Positions 23,552 to 34,884 of a stretch of 64,000 nucleotides of DNA are shown one piece after another; positions within the stretch are counted from its first letter, which is position 1, and every line of letters starts with the position of its first letter. The DNA lies in NCBI RefSeq assembly GCF_029962835.1, contig NC_080584.1:83294862-83358861 (forward strand), given 5' to 3'. A program made the position numbers and the translations under genes. Under the pieces are notes generated by a model. It was given only the letters and a program-made list of their open reading frames with translations, was not told the DNA's origin and searched no databases. This DNA comes from Magnolia sinica. Lineage: Eukaryota > Streptophyta > Magnoliopsida > Magnoliales > Magnoliaceae.

Positions 23552-26068
23552 TCACCTTCCTCGAGGATTCACCAGCTGCGAGAAGACTGCGCTGGTGGTC
23601 ACGTCTTCAGCATCATCATCGGTTCCTGAGTGCGCTACATCGATCATGTTTATGCTATTATCGAACGGTTGAAGCGGAATATCAGCAATATGATTTGTGC
23701 TGTTCTCATCAATGTCAGTGAGTGCGGAGGACGTCTCCTCAAGCTGGAGAGCGTACTCGAGATTCCACAGAACATCTCCCATAGTCGGCCGATCGACGCC
23801 TTGCTCCGCCAGGCATTTCTCAGCTGTTTCACCAAACTTCCTAAGGGATGCCGGACTTATCTTCCCCACCAAAGCTGGATCCATGATGTGGTCCAGCATA
23901 CCCTTCTTCTGCCAGGTCATTGCCCATTCTGCGATATTGACCTGCTCCCGCGGGAGAACGGGATTGAGGGCAGGCCGTGAGCAGAGGACTTCCATCAGAA
24001 CAACCCCGAAAGAGTAGACATCGGATTTCTCTGTCAGCTGTTGCCTTCGGAAGTACTCGGGATCTAGGTAGCCGAAGCTACCCTTGACAGCCGTGCTCAC
24101 ATGGGTCTGATCCAATGACGGGCCAGTCTTTGAGAGGCCAAAGTCTGCAACCTTAGCTACAAAGTTCTCATCCAAGAGAATGTTGGTGGTCTTCACGTCC
24201 CTGTGGATAATGCTCTGGGCTGCCCCAGTGTGAAGATAATGCAGCCCCCTTGCAGCTCCGATGCAAATTTCGAGCCGTTGTTTCCAAGAGAGTGATGGAA
24301 GTTCTGTACCGTAGAGATGGCTTCTCAGCGGCCCGTTCGCCATGTACTCGTAAACAAGAACCATCTCTGACCGCTCGTCGCAGTAGCCGATCAGAGAGAC
24401 CAAATGGCGATGGCGAAGCTTGGATAGCATCTCAATCTCGGTATGGAATTCGGCGAGTCCTTGCTCCGATCTGGGGTTCCCTCTCTTGATGGCCACATAT
24501 ATGCCGTCGTCGAGTGTCCCCTTGTAAACCTTACCGAACCCACCGACGCCAAGAAGCAGGCTCTCGTCGAACTTGTTGGTTGCGTCCATGATTTCCTGAA
24601 ACGTGAAGAGACGGCCGAGATTTGTGGAGGCCAAGGAGACGCAGCTTGCCGTCCCACTCTTCTGAGAGATTGTGGAACCTTTGGTCATGGTTTGGGAATT
24701 TCCATATAGAGGCAATGACAGCCATGGATGGCTGGGGTGAGTACTGGTCTTTGATTTCCGGGCCATGAAACACCACCAACACAGAGCCATAAATCCCATA
24801 GCAACTGCAGCTCCCACGACAGACCCGATTACAATTCCCGTCTTGCTCTTCTTGGAGCGTGATTTAAGAAGAAATCCATCGACAGGAGATGGCCCATCTA
24901 AGCTTCCCGCACCATTGCTGATTTTCATGATCTCCAATCCATTCAAAATTGCATTCGCGGTGTTGGCCATCACATCCGGGCCCACACTAACATACATTGT
25001 GCTAGAATTGGTCGAGGAATTGGATATGAAATCCTTGTAATATGGAACCGCCAAGCCGCCGGTCTTGCTAGAAAGATCCAAGCTCGCGATTGCAATGTCG
25101 GAATTGATATAGACATTGAAAACGAGATCATTCATGGCCATGCTGACTATATCGCAGAAGTGTAGGCGGACCAAGTAAACGAAGGATGGATCAACGGAGA
25201 AGACCCATGTGACATTGAAGTTCAAATTTGCAACGTTCGGATTTCCCATCGCCTCCGCAGTCGCGTAAACCAAATTCGGTGCCGTTTCGGCAGTCACTCC
25301 GGGAGGGTATTTTATCGTCCCTGGACTTGCAGACACATTCACGGCAGAGCTATTAACATGGAGGTACTTCACATCATTTTCCCAAGTTCTCCCAAGCGTA
25401 TCATTCTGAGGTGTAAGCAGTGGCCCTCCCATGTTCAACCGATAGATGGTCTCGAGAGCGACTTCAGAGAGGCCACTGAACGGAGTGGCCGGTGACAAAT
25501 CCAATGCCTGATCAGGAATCAAATAATCTGGGACTGAAACAACTTCAATTGCATTCACAAATGTTATGGAATTATTCGACGGCACGAAATTGATGGACAG
25601 CGAATCAGACGTCACATTGACAATATATTCCTTGAACAGATACGACTGATTCTGGTTCTTGAAGGTGAAGTTATTCAATAGGACGAAGTTTTCCGTGACG
25701 ACCGTGAGCGGAGCGGACCTCAGATCGTGGCCGGAATTGGGGAGAGGGTGGAAATAGAGGCGGACCCAATGCCGGCCCTTTTGCCGGATATCGAATTCAT
25801 AAGAAGACGGTTCGGTGAAAATCCGCAGTGACCGATAGATAGGAGATGGGGCACTGAAATCAGTGGCAGAGAAAACAGTATCTCCCTCACTTTTTAAGAG
25901 GAAGGAAGATTGGAATGAATCAGGAACAAAAGCCTGGCCTTGAAAGGAGACATTTTGTGAAGAGCCACAGGCAATTAGGAAACTGTCAACAGGATTGAAT
26001 GCAGCAGAAGAGCCATGAACAATGAAACCAAAGAACACAACAGCAATCACCAAACTCATCCTCATCAT
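23552..26068 (-). CDS. THE1: CrRLK1L receptor kinase, THESEUS1-like
   Basis: A single open frame encodes 838 residues; Arabidopsis THE1 has about 855. Residues 1-22 are a signal peptide. Residues 24-385 form the paired malectin-like ectodomain (FNPVDSFLIACGSS, RHWVRLYFHP, VPDYLIPDQALDLSP, YRLNMGGPLLTPQNDTLGR) with many N-glycosylation sites. Residues 411-434 are the membrane span. The kinase domain (about 490-770) has the glycine loop GVGGFGKV at 507-514, Lys528, HRD at 622-624 and DFG at 642-644, so it should be active. The tail TDDDAEDVTTSAVFSQLVNP is nearly identical to THE1. In Arabidopsis THE1 acts at the plasma membrane as a cell-wall-integrity sensor that restrains growth when cellulose is lacking, and binds RALF34. 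The match to THE1 is stronger than to FERONIA or HERK1 (from memory of those sequences). The coding part has no intron, as is usual for this family. Confidence 0.95.
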   Translation of the reverse strand: MMRMSLVIAVVFFGFIVHGSSAAFNPVDSFLIACGSSQNVSFQGQAFVPDSFQSSFLLKSEGDTVFSATDFSAPSPIYRSLRIFTEPSSYEFDIRQKGRHWVRLYFHPLPNSGHDLRSAPLTVVTENFVLLNNFTFKNQNQSYLFKEYIVNVTSDSLSINFVPSNNSITFVNAIEVVSVPDYLIPDQALDLSPATPFSGLSEVALETIYRLNMGGPLLTPQNDTLGRTWENDVKYLHVNSSAVNVSASPGTIKYPPGVTAETAPNLVYATAEAMGNPNVANLNFNVTWVFSVDPSFVYLVRLHFCDIVSMAMNDLVFNVYINSDIAIASLDLSSKTGGLAVPYYKDFISNSSTNSSTMYVSVGPDVMANTANAILNGLEIMKISNGAGSLDGPSPVDGFLLKSRSKKSKTGIVIGSVVGAAVAMGFMALCWWCFMARKSKTSTHPSHPWLSLPLYGNSQTMTKGSTISQKSGTASCVSLASTNLGRLFTFQEIMDATNKFDESLLLGVGGFGKVYKGTLDDGIYVAIKRGNPRSEQGLAEFHTEIEMLSKLRHRHLVSLIGYCDERSEMVLVYEYMANGPLRSHLYGTELPSLSWKQRLEICIGAARGLHYLHTGAAQSIIHRDVKTTNILLDENFVAKVADFGLSKTGPSLDQTHVSTAVKGSFGYLDPEYFRRQQLTEKSDVYSFGVVLMEVLCSRPALNPVLPREQVNIAEWAMTWQKKGMLDHIMDPALVGKISPASLRKFGETAEKCLAEQGVDRPTMGDVLWNLEYALQLEETSSALTDIDENSTNHIADIPLQPFDNSINMIDVAHSGTDDDAEDVTTSAVFSQLVNPRGR

Positions 26069-26071
26069 CTC

Positions 26072-26778
26072 CTACAATTCTAGAAACCCAAATCCTACAA
26101 AACCCAAATTCCAAAATAAATATATAAAAAAACCCAAATTCTCAGAAAAGATAAAAGGGAAGAGAAAACCAAGATCCCCAAATTCTCAGCTTCAAAAAAA
26201 AAAAAAAAATCTCAAGAACCCAAATCCTCAAATGCCAACTTCCCTAAACCCCAGAAAAATTTAATAAAAAATCCTACAAAAAAAAAAAAGTCTCAAAAAT
26301 GTTAATTCTCAAAATCCAGTCTTCAAAATCCAAAACGCTTAAAAACTCAGATTAATAAAAGGAAAGAAAAGAACAGAATTTTCAAGAACTATAGAATTCG
26401 AAGTTTCTAAAAAAACAATATCCAGAATCGCCAATGCTCAAAATCTCAGACCAAACAATGCAATTTCCAATCCTCCAAGATTTAGAAATAAGAAAAACCA
26501 ATTAAAAAAATACAGATATTTCCAGAACTGTAGAAACCAACAAAAATATAAATGAAGGAAGAACAAAGATCAGATCTTTTTCAGTAACCCATTCTCAAAA
26601 TCACATATCCTAAAATACCCACATGAAAAATTCAATTTCCAACCCCTATACTTCTAATCCAACAAGAACAAATTCAAAAAAAGAAAAAGAAAAACGAAAA
26701 GCTCGCTTGAACTGGAAAAACACACAAAGACACAGTTAAAACAAGAGCAAAATCAGATCTTTCTCAGCAATTCCATAC
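26072..26778 (-). other. Likely 5'-leader intron of the THE1-like gene
   Basis: On the - strand GGGAG|GTATGG at 26,778 is a donor and ATTGTAG|GAG at 26,072 an acceptor, only three bases before the ATG. The 707 bp between are strongly T-rich on the - strand, as plant introns are. Leader introns are known in CrRLK1L genes, but this one is a prediction. An alternative acceptor, TTTTTCCAG, lies near 26,712 but would leave an intron of only about 65 bp. Confidence 0.55.
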
Positions 26779-27015
26779 CTCCCTCTCTCTCTGTCTTCAG
26801 TCCAGAGTAGAAGATCACGAGCCCAATGCCAACAACAAATCTAATCCGTTGAATCTTCTCAGCAGCAGCTGAAGACAGCTCTTTCCAGCTAATCCAAAAT
26901 GGGCCCTGTCATTTTACAGAAGAGCAGATGGGACCCACGAAGAGGCGTTGAAATCCCATCATCAGCCGTTTCTAATCAGATCTTTCTCACTCTCGTTAAA
27001 ACAGCTGTTGGTTTT

Positions 27016-27036
27016 TTTTTATATTTTTATATTTTT
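27016..27036 (-). promoter_or_regulatory. TATA-like tract of the THE1-like gene
   Basis: The - strand reads ATATAAAAATATAAAAAA here. With a start about 30 bp on (near 26,985) the leader would be some 200 bases of exon plus the intron. It is the only such tract near the gene. Confidence 0.4.
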
Positions 27037-27139
27037 AAATTACAGAAACCGCCATGAAAGCTCTGTAACTGAGCTACGATTCTTCTTTTTTTTCTTTTTA
27101 CGCACGTCGCGTACGTACGTACCGTCGTTACTTTCCTAA

Positions 27140-28575
27140 ATGTGAGGTACACGAATTAACTTTCATCAAATCCACACCGTCCATCAGACGAATCAACCTT
27201 CATTTTTCCTTGATACCGAAAATCACATGGTTTCAATATCAGGTGGGCCAACCCTTAAAATTATACCCAAAATATTTAAATTAGTGTAGCATGGCCCCCT
27301 GAATTTCTGAATAATGTAATTTTTATGTAGTTATTTCATTCTGATTATTTATATCAGATGAATGGATTGGATGGGATAGAAAAAACACTGTGGGCTCTAA
27401 AGAGAACTAATGGTGGGCATCCCATCTCAAAAGTTTCGTACTGTTTGTGGCCCAAATAGATGTTTTATTTTATTTTTTAAAATTTTTTATTTAAAAATAA
27501 TGTATATTACCTGATGGACGGTTTGGATCTTATTAAATTTTCATCCACGTGTTCCCATTGCGCGAGGTACCTTTCACAAGTTACGCTCGCGCGGCTCTTT
27601 TTTCTATCTAATTTCTCGTTTTCTATTGAGAGAGCAGTAATCTGATAGTCTGCCGGAGCATGGTTTTTTTATGGTCATGCATCACCGGATATGAACAGGC
27701 AGAATGTGTGGTACTCAAATTGAACGGCCCAGATTGTATGAAAATACGTAAATGGCTTATATCCATAAAATCAGATTGATCATATGTCCCTAATATCTAA
27801 TTAATGGACACTAGTCTTTTGAATATGGATTGTAGATTTCTGTCCATTAAAACAGTGCATAGATGTCCATAAATCATAAGGTTTTATTTTTAATTTACGG
27901 TAGAAATATATTCATTCCCAAGATATGGACGGTTTATTTTACTTACATATATGACACGTGTACAATTTCTCTGTGCATGTGTATAGATTACCATACTCTT
28001 CCATAGCATCAATGTTTAATAAGATAGGGGAGCGGGGAAACGGTGGGTGGGACCCACTTTTACGCGGTTTCGTATACAGCCGTAGAGAGATTGTTCTAAC
28101 GGCGTGATGTGACGGCAGGATACCGAAGACGGCCACCATTTAGACGATTTCGGCGCGGAGGAGGAGAGTAAACTAACGGCGTTAATACCAGGGAGTTGAT
28201 CGGTACACTGGCGGAGTATGATAGTCTATAGACATGCACTCAACAACCATGCACTTATCATACACCCAATTCAAACTAAGCCGTCCAAATAGTGGGCCAG
28301 ATTATATGGGCGTGTCTCACATTAGGTGTATCTCTATGTTTCTTACCAGGCGTTTGATCTAACGGTCCTGATTTTCCGAGGTTCCAAATTGGTCACACGT
28401 GGGGCCCATCGTTGGATTGTCCAGATGATTGATCTGATAGGCAATCCATAATATTGGAAAATCCTAACCCTTCAATCTTGTGGTTTTTTTAATGGTTGGA
28501 TGTGAATGGTTGCTGTATCTTTTGTTATTGAGACAGGTCCCCTAAAGGCTTTGTAGGTTATGCCTAAAGTACAAA
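27140..28575. repeat. Decayed transposon DNA upstream of the THE1-like gene
   Basis: A foldback copy runs from CACACCGTCCATCAGA (27,175) to the mirrored CTGATGGACGGTTTGGAT (27,510). About 27,640-28,260 holds pieces resembling the TCTGCCAGAGTATCA family (TAGTCTGCCGGAGCATGG, GGCGGAGTATGATAG). No gene is recognised. Confidence 0.5.
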
Positions 28576-28584
28576 CAAGGCAAC

Positions 28585-28925
28585 GCGTGGGGCCCATCGT
28601 ATTGTATGAATGTCATCTAATCCATCCATCGTGTTCATCCTCTCATTTTCTATTTCTCTTATGAAAGTTTAGCTGATGAAAAACTCAAGTGGGCCACACT
28701 ACAGGGAACTGTAGGGCTAGGTATGCCAACCATTTAAAAAACCTTTTAGATCGCGTACAAGATCACTCTATCTTATATATGACATCCAATCCATTCGGAA
28801 GATTCATCTCCATCAGGATCAATGAAAAACGTCCGTTCTAATCTCAGGTGGGCCACGCCATGATTTTGGAGGTTTTAGGCTTGACTTTACATGGTGTGGT
28901 CCATTTGCCCTGAATTTTTTGGAGA
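28585..28925. repeat. Foldback MITE fragment, left part
   Basis: CGTGGGGCCCATCG and TCATCTAATCCATCCATCG open a foldback arm, with AAGTGGGCCACACTACAGGG and GGTGTGGTCCATTTG inside. It is cut by the TIR element that begins at about 28,927. A matching right-hand GGGCCCAC arm at 30,340-30,460 may be its continuation. Confidence 0.5.
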
Positions 28926-28926
28926 T

Positions 28927-30284
28927 AAAGGGTGTACATTGAGTTGAACTGAGTCGCCTTAGCCCGACTCACCTCAATTCGAACTCGGCTTGGCTCAAAT
29001 CTTGAGCTTAATTAGCCAGCTCAGCTCAACTCATTAACAGCTCGGGCTAGCCGAGTTTGAGCCAAGATTGAACTGAGTTCATCTATCTAATATATTCACA
29101 AACACCTGAATTATATCTTCAAAATCTTATTGGATTTAAGACTGCAATAATAATATATTTTTTATAATAAAAAAAAGATATTGGTTTCATATACATACAT
29201 TCCTTGCCCCTAGCCACACCTCATTGGGTCGTTACATCAAACATTTGGTAAGCAACATTAACATTTAAGTAATTGGGTTACCAAATTTGTTTAATTCAAG
29301 TTTGATTTGTGTTGATGCAAAAATCTAGTCCATCCTCTTTAGATCTTTGAGTACCTGTACAAGAAGAAGACAAAGGAGACCCTGCCTAGAGCAGGGGACC
29401 CTCCGATGCTAAAGTTAAGATAAGAATCTGGGTCTTATCATATTGAGGGGATTTGGGAGAGAGTTTTTACATACCTTTTCACCCTTCAAGTGTCTCTCAT
29501 TTATAAGAGAGGGATGATCCCGCTGCATGGGGATTCTCTCACTGATTTCTAGGAGATTTGATTTAACCGTAATCTTCTTACGGATGCTTCCGGATCCCGA
29601 GATCCTCAAGATCGAGAATCCTTTCCCGTGATTTTCATAATGGTATTTAAGCTTACACCGTTTCTTCCTCACTCGGCTCGGCCTTGACCAACTCAAGTAA
29701 CAGACAAGTCTCGATTGACTGCAAGGATAAAGCCTTCTGCCCCCTGTCAGACGGAACAGGATCGGCTTATGGCTAACGTTCTTCCTTAATCCGATACCCA
29801 ACACTGTAACCAGCCTCGTATAGGTCGGTTTTATGGTCGATCAGGTTGCTTTTAGCTTCAGGGCCTTAATCGACATCTTTAAAAATTGTTGCCGCGTTAA
29901 TCGAATCAACTTTATGTATCTTACTTTGTCTATGGCTCCTGATCCTTAAAGTCTTGGTCGGGATTCATTTCTCAAAAATCCGAGCTAAGTCTCTCTTCTA
30001 GGCATTATCTCGTACGTTGCCTTGGACTATCGGGCAATGTTGATAGAGTTAGTCCATTCCATAACTAGGTCTCCAAATTTGGTGTTTTTCCCTCAACAAT
30101 TTGAACTGGGTTCGATTTGAACCGAGTCAAGCTAGGCTATCTTGAATCGAGATCGAACTCATTTTCAAGCACAAAAAGCCAGCTCAACTTGTCTGGAACT
30201 CAACTACGAATAGAGTCGAATCGAGCTTTTTGAAGTCAAGTGGAGCGAGCTCACCGAGCTAGCTCGGTTCGTGTACACCTCTCA
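28927..30284. mobile_element. TIR element, AGGGGTGTACA family, split by a solo LTR
   Basis: The left end reads AAAGGGTGTACATTGAGTTG and the right end GAGCTAGCTCGGTTCGTGTA followed by CACCTCT, the inverse. The inside is rich in GAGCTCGGC/GAGTCGAG phrases, as in the copies at 45,193 and 48,262. Without the inserted LTR it would be about 560 bp. Its own target duplication is not clear. Confidence 0.7.
29310..30098. mobile_element. Solo LTR fossil, 789 bp
   Basis: The segment starts TGTTGATGCAAAAATC and ends TTTTTCCCTCAACA, with matching TGTTGA/TCAACA ends. It is flanked by the perfect 5-bp direct repeat ATTTG (29,305-29,309 and 30,099-30,103). No internal retroelement region remains, so it arose by recombination between two LTRs. 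The superfamily cannot be told from the LTR alone. The intact flank suggests moderate age, younger than the TIR element it sits in. Confidence 0.88.
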
Positions 30285-30299
30285 TATAAGTAGAACACG

Positions 30300-30812
30300 A
30301 TGAGGTGCACATGATGGACAGATGAGTTGCTGTAATGCATACATCACGGTGGTGTGGCCCACTTGAGTAGTAGATCGGGATGATTTATCCCTGAGAGCTA
30401 ACGTAGTGGGATGCACCTGATGGACGGAGTGGATGTCACGCACAGAGCACGGTAGGCCCCACAGAGCTCGGATGCTGTACCCCCGTCAGGAATATCGTGG
30501 ACTTGAAAAGGCAAAGGTAAGAAATAGAAAATAGTTAACGGTCTATTATCATGACGTAAGGTCCTGAAAATTATTATCTAAGTTTATTTAATAGATATGA
30601 TATTCAAAAAATGGACCATCAATGATACGATCTACTACATGGACGGTTCTGATTGATATATTTTCAAGCTACGTGTCATATGGTGAAACGGCTCAACCGT
30701 ATTCCTGTGCTACCTACTCTACTGTACCCTCTCCCACGTGGAAGTATCTCCGAGGAACAACCCATGTGCCAGCGCACGTCTGTGAGCTGTATTAGCTATT
30801 TGAGAAGAGATT
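30300..30812. other. Intergenic DNA with foldback remnants
   Basis: GTGGTGTGGCCCACTTGAG at about 30,350 and TGATGGACGGAGTGGATG at about 30,419 are foldback arm pieces. No gene is recognised in the rest. Confidence 0.4.
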
Positions 30813-31168
30813 TGATACTCTGCCAGACCATGATAGATGATGCGCAGGCACTTAGAAATTGCTTAGTTGGAGTACAGGAAATTGAAATTAAACCGTCAAT
30901 ATTATGGGTCCCATTTTAGATCGATAAATTAATGGTGTTTTTGTATTGCCTGACGATTTGATTTGTGAAGATTTTAAGGGACGGTTGAAATAGAAACAAT
31001 CCAACGGTCCTGATTCAACCAAACAAGTGTCCATGAATCAGATTTTGAAATTTTGACCTTCCGACAGTGAGTTCCTGTACTTCTGTCGGTTTCATTGAGC
31101 TAATTTATTCCACGTATGCAATTTCTGAGTGCCTGCGTATCAAGCCTCCTGCGCAGCCGGAGTATCAA
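30813..31168. mobile_element. TIR element, TTGATACTCYGSC family
   Basis: The left end TTGATACTCTGCCAG and, inwards, GCGCAGGCACTTAGAAATTG are mirrored on the right by CAATTTCTGAGTGCCTGCG and CCGGAGTATCAA. It is the same family as 16,144 and 31,706. No transposase and no clear target duplication. Confidence 0.65.
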
Positions 31169-31705
31169 GCGTCCTGCGAGGATTTTGAATGGCGAATCTT
31201 GCCGCCCGTGCTCTCCACCATGGGATGATCTAGACCGTTCAATGTGAATGTCCAGCTACAGATGGGCCACCAAAAAACCCCACTGATCATAGATTCTCAC
31301 GTGCCAATCAAAGGTGAGTTATACGTGCTTTCCGGACCGTCTTTCAAGATGTCCACCTCTGTATGGACGATCTTGATCTCTGATCAGTGAGATTTTTGAC
31401 ACATGGCCCAATTATGGTCTTAAAATCAATATGAACGGTTCGGATCATCACGTGGTGTCACATAAGTGGGGAAACATCTCAGATATATCTTACCGAGGAC
31501 AGGCGCACTATAACGACAGACCAACGCCATTTATTTCACTCACTGCACCGGCGGTACCGTTTAGACGGCCGTTATACTGACGTCAACTTTCGACCGGATG
31601 ACGCGGGAGCCGTGATGGAGTCACGAGAAATGGACCGAAGGACGGTATATTGTCTCGACGACCGTTACGTCTGACGTGGACAGCGACCGCGACGGAGAAC
31701 TATTT

Positions 31706-32058
31706 AATACTCCGGCTACGTGTACTCTTGATACACAGGATCATAGAAATGGCAAACGTGTGCTACGTTAGCTCAAATAGTGAAGATAATCTGCACATAT
31801 CTTTTCACATTTCTAAACTCTGATTCGTGGACACTTTTTTGTTGAAATAGGACCGTTGGATTTTTTCTTTTACAAAATGTTCAACAAATGTCTACTAATC
31901 TTAAATTAATATAATAAAAATAAGTCTAATGTTTTAATATATAATATATCCAAACTATTAAAAATAATCTGGACGTCTTATTTAAATTTATTTTACGCTA
32001 TATATGGAATTTCTAAGTGCATGTGTATCATCCATAACACTCTGCCAGAGTATCAAAA
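31706..32058. mobile_element. TIR element, ATACTCYGGC family
   Basis: Left AATACTCCGGC with CTTGATACACAGGATCATAG, right TTTCTAAGTGCATGTGTATC with GCCAGAGTAT. It is the third well-bounded member of this family in the window. Confidence 0.6.
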
Positions 32059-32059
32059 T

Positions 32060-33073
32060 TCTCTCTTTCTACAAACGGCGCTGTAAAGGCACATGGCCGC
32101 GAACCAACGACGTCGCTATCGACTTCCTTATTTTAGTGACTGATTAGTGCTATATCCAGACGCACACAACTTCAAGCGCTAGGAGAAAACGCACCACACG
32201 TACCAACATGTCCACATGTATAGAATCTTGTACGTTCATATGAAGTTTCCGATCTTTCTAGTATTTTTGAATCAACAATTCCTTTTATAATCATCCGATT
32301 CACATATATATTAAAATCTAATGTAGACCGTTGGTTTTGAGTTTCTGTGTTGAGATCCTTTTAAAATAATATTTTTTCTTGGGGGATGTTTTTTACCGTG
32401 GGACCATCCAATGAACGTCAAGGATCGTAAACTCGTGTGACAAAATCGCACATGCGGTGGTTTTATTAGCCGAGATTGTGGATGGGGTGGTGGACTCGCA
32501 CATGCGGTTGTTTTCTTAGAGAGTGGTGTATGCCTCGAGCCAGGCTGGGAAAAGCTAGCTTGACTTCTGCAGTGTCCCAGGGCCCCATCTGGACCGTCCA
32601 TCAAGCTACCCCCGTGAATGCAGCCGGACGGCCCGTTGAGAATTTTTTCCCACCGAAATGTCTTCGAGTAGTAGGCTGAGATCGTGCCTACAGCTTATGT
32701 GAGGGGAATGACTTTACTAGCATCAGATCCACACCGTCCATCTGGTACAATACCACTTCTATGGTTTTGATCGAAGGAATCGGGCTTATTCAACACTTAG
32801 GTAGGCCAAGATATAGGTAATTATCCCTAATACCTCAAAATTCCTTGTTTTGGCCCACCTGAGTTTTGGGAATAGCTTATTTATGGGGAATGTTTCATCA
32901 TGATGGGGCAAGTTAGATGAATGGATTGGATGAAATGTAGATACCAATGTGGGCCCGCAAAAAAACTAACGGTGGGCATAGCATCCCAACTGCTTCCTAT
33001 GGTGTGGATTTGACTTGGTGTTTGTTAGAAATCCACTATGTCCATCCATTTTGCCATCTTATGTTAGGAGCAG
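32060..33073. other. Intergenic DNA with a decayed foldback copy
   Basis: About 32,723-33,060 is a foldback relic (CACACCGTCCATCTGG to the mirrored CTATGTCCATCCATTTTG). The stretch 32,060-32,700 is GC-richer and has short unassigned frames only. Confidence 0.4.
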
Positions 33074-33082
33074 AAAAGGAGG

Positions 33083-33605
33083 GGAAACGGATTGGCTACT
33101 CCCCCTAACACCAGCTCCGTGGCTGGTGGTTGGTGCTCTGTGGGCCCCACCATGATGTATGTGTTTCATCCATACCATTATATATTTTTACAGATGATTT
33201 TATTTCTTGATCCAAAAAATGAGAGGGATATAAATCTCAGGTGGACCACACCACATGAAAACAATAGTGATTGGATATCAACCATTAAAATCCTCCTAAG
33301 GCCCACTATACTTAGTTTATTTAACATCCAATCTGTTGATTAGGTCATACAGGCCCAGATGAAGAGAAAAAACAAATATCAGCTTGATTCAAAACTTTTA
33401 TGGCTCCCAAAGTGTTTTTAATGGTCGACCCTCATTCAACACTGTTTCCTGTAACGTGTTCCACTTGAGATTTGGACATACCTCATTTTTAAAATGACAT
33501 GTAAAAACAGATGGATGGCATGGATGAAACACATACATCATGGTGTAGCCCACATAGCACCGACCGCCAGCCATTCGTGCCAGGGGGAGTAGCCAATCCG
33601 TTCCC
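33083..33605. mobile_element. Foldback MITE with perfect 9-bp target duplication
   Basis: It begins GGAAACGGATTGGCTACTCC and ends GGGGGAGTAGCCAATCCGTT followed by CCC. The direct repeat AAAAGGAGG stands on both sides (33,074-33,082 and 33,606-33,614). It is 523 bp long and nearly palindromic throughout, with no coding capacity. This copy defines the family best: Mutator-like, non-autonomous. Confidence 0.92.
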
Positions 33606-33614
33606 AAAAGGAGG

Positions 33615-33870
33615 TAGATCCAGTCAAGTGGGCCACAGTAAAAAGTGGGGAGGAAAATGCCTTTGATGTTTATATTCCATCCAAACCGTTCATAAGGTCA
33701 TTCCCACTTGGATGAAGTCATAACACAACCATCCAAAATTTCTGTCTGTGGCTCACTTGAGTTCTGGATTTTACTCGTTTTGGGCTCATGGCCTAGTACA
33801 AGCTGGAAAAAGATGGGCAGGTGGATTTTTCACAAATATCACGGTGGGCCCCACACGGACCTCCAAAAGT
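33615..33870. repeat. Foldback fragment
   Basis: CAAGTGGGCCACAG, CATTCCCACTTGGATGAAG and ATCACGGTGGGCCCCACA are parts of one foldback copy lacking its left end. Confidence 0.5.
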
Positions 33871-34063
33871 CAGGGTACAAGCTCACCAGCATCTGTCGCC
33901 CGATGGAGCCCACATGCACCACATGGGTGGGCCATCATGCTAAACATTTCGGTGAGAGGATGATCCTAGCTGTTGATTGGTGGCACTCCAATGAGAGGAT
34001 GAAGACCAGATGTCAACGGTCCACATTGCATTGATGGACGGTTGTCCTTTGAACTAATAAATA

Positions 34064-34605
34064 GGGAACGGATTGGCCACTCCCCCTGACACCAGCCAAT
34101 GGCTGGTGGTCGGTGCTATGTGGGCCCCACAATGATGTATGTGTTTCATCCATGCCATTCATCCGTTTTTATAGGTCATTTTACGGTATGAGTCCAAAAA
34201 TGGGGTATATCCAAATCTCAAGTGGACCACATTACAGGAAACAGTGTTGAATGAGGGTCGACCATTAAAAACATTTTGGGGGCCACGAAAGTTTTGGATC
34301 AAGCTGATATTTGTTTTTTCTCTTCATCTGGGCCTGCATGACCTAATCAACAGATTGGGTGTCAAATAAACAGTATAGTGGGCCTTAGGAGGATTTTAAT
34401 GGTTGATATCCAATAATTATTATTTTCATGTGGTGTGGTCCACCTGAGATTTATATCCCTCTATTTTTTGGGATCAAACAATAAAATGATATGTAAAAAT
34501 GGATGAACGGAATGGATGAAACACATACATCATGTTAGGGCCCACAGAGCACCGACCATCAGCCACGGAGCTGGTGTCAGGGGGAGAGTAGCCAATTCGT
34601 TTCCC
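34064..34605. mobile_element. Foldback MITE, GGATTGGCY family
   Basis: Ends GGGAACGGATTGGCCACTCC and GTAGCCAATTCGTTTCCC are inverted. Flanking direct repeats AATAAATA agree over eight bases (34,056-34,063 and 34,606-34,613). It is in the same orientation class as the element at 33,083, only 0.5 kb away. Confidence 0.85.
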
Positions 34606-34798
34606 AATAAATACAGAAAAATGCACTGGGAACATAAATGCCCACACGTGTGCCAGCTAGGCACAAGCTTGCAGGAACCTGGACGTCGATAGGTGGGTCC
34701 CACTTTAAATGTACCTTAGGGAGATAATCCAGCGGCTGCAATTATCAACTTGTGGAACGATGAAATGGACGGTTAGGAAATCGGTTCTGTACTTTACG

Positions 34799-34880
34799 TG
34801 CATGCTTTTCTCAGCTAATGAGTAGGCCAGCCTGTCAACAGCAGATTCGGTGAAGCCGGAGAAATACCACTTCTGTGTGG
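34799..34880 (-). other. Exon-like fragment, unassigned
   Basis: On the - strand an acceptor-like CACCACACAG at about 34,881 opens a frame KWYFSGFTESAVDRLAYSLA that runs into a donor-like CAC|GTAAAG. The residue mix is unlike the surrounding repeats. I do not recognise a family. It may be an exon of the gene whose promoter and first exon were amplified further right, or chance. Confidence 0.25.
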
Positions 34881-34884
34881 TGGT

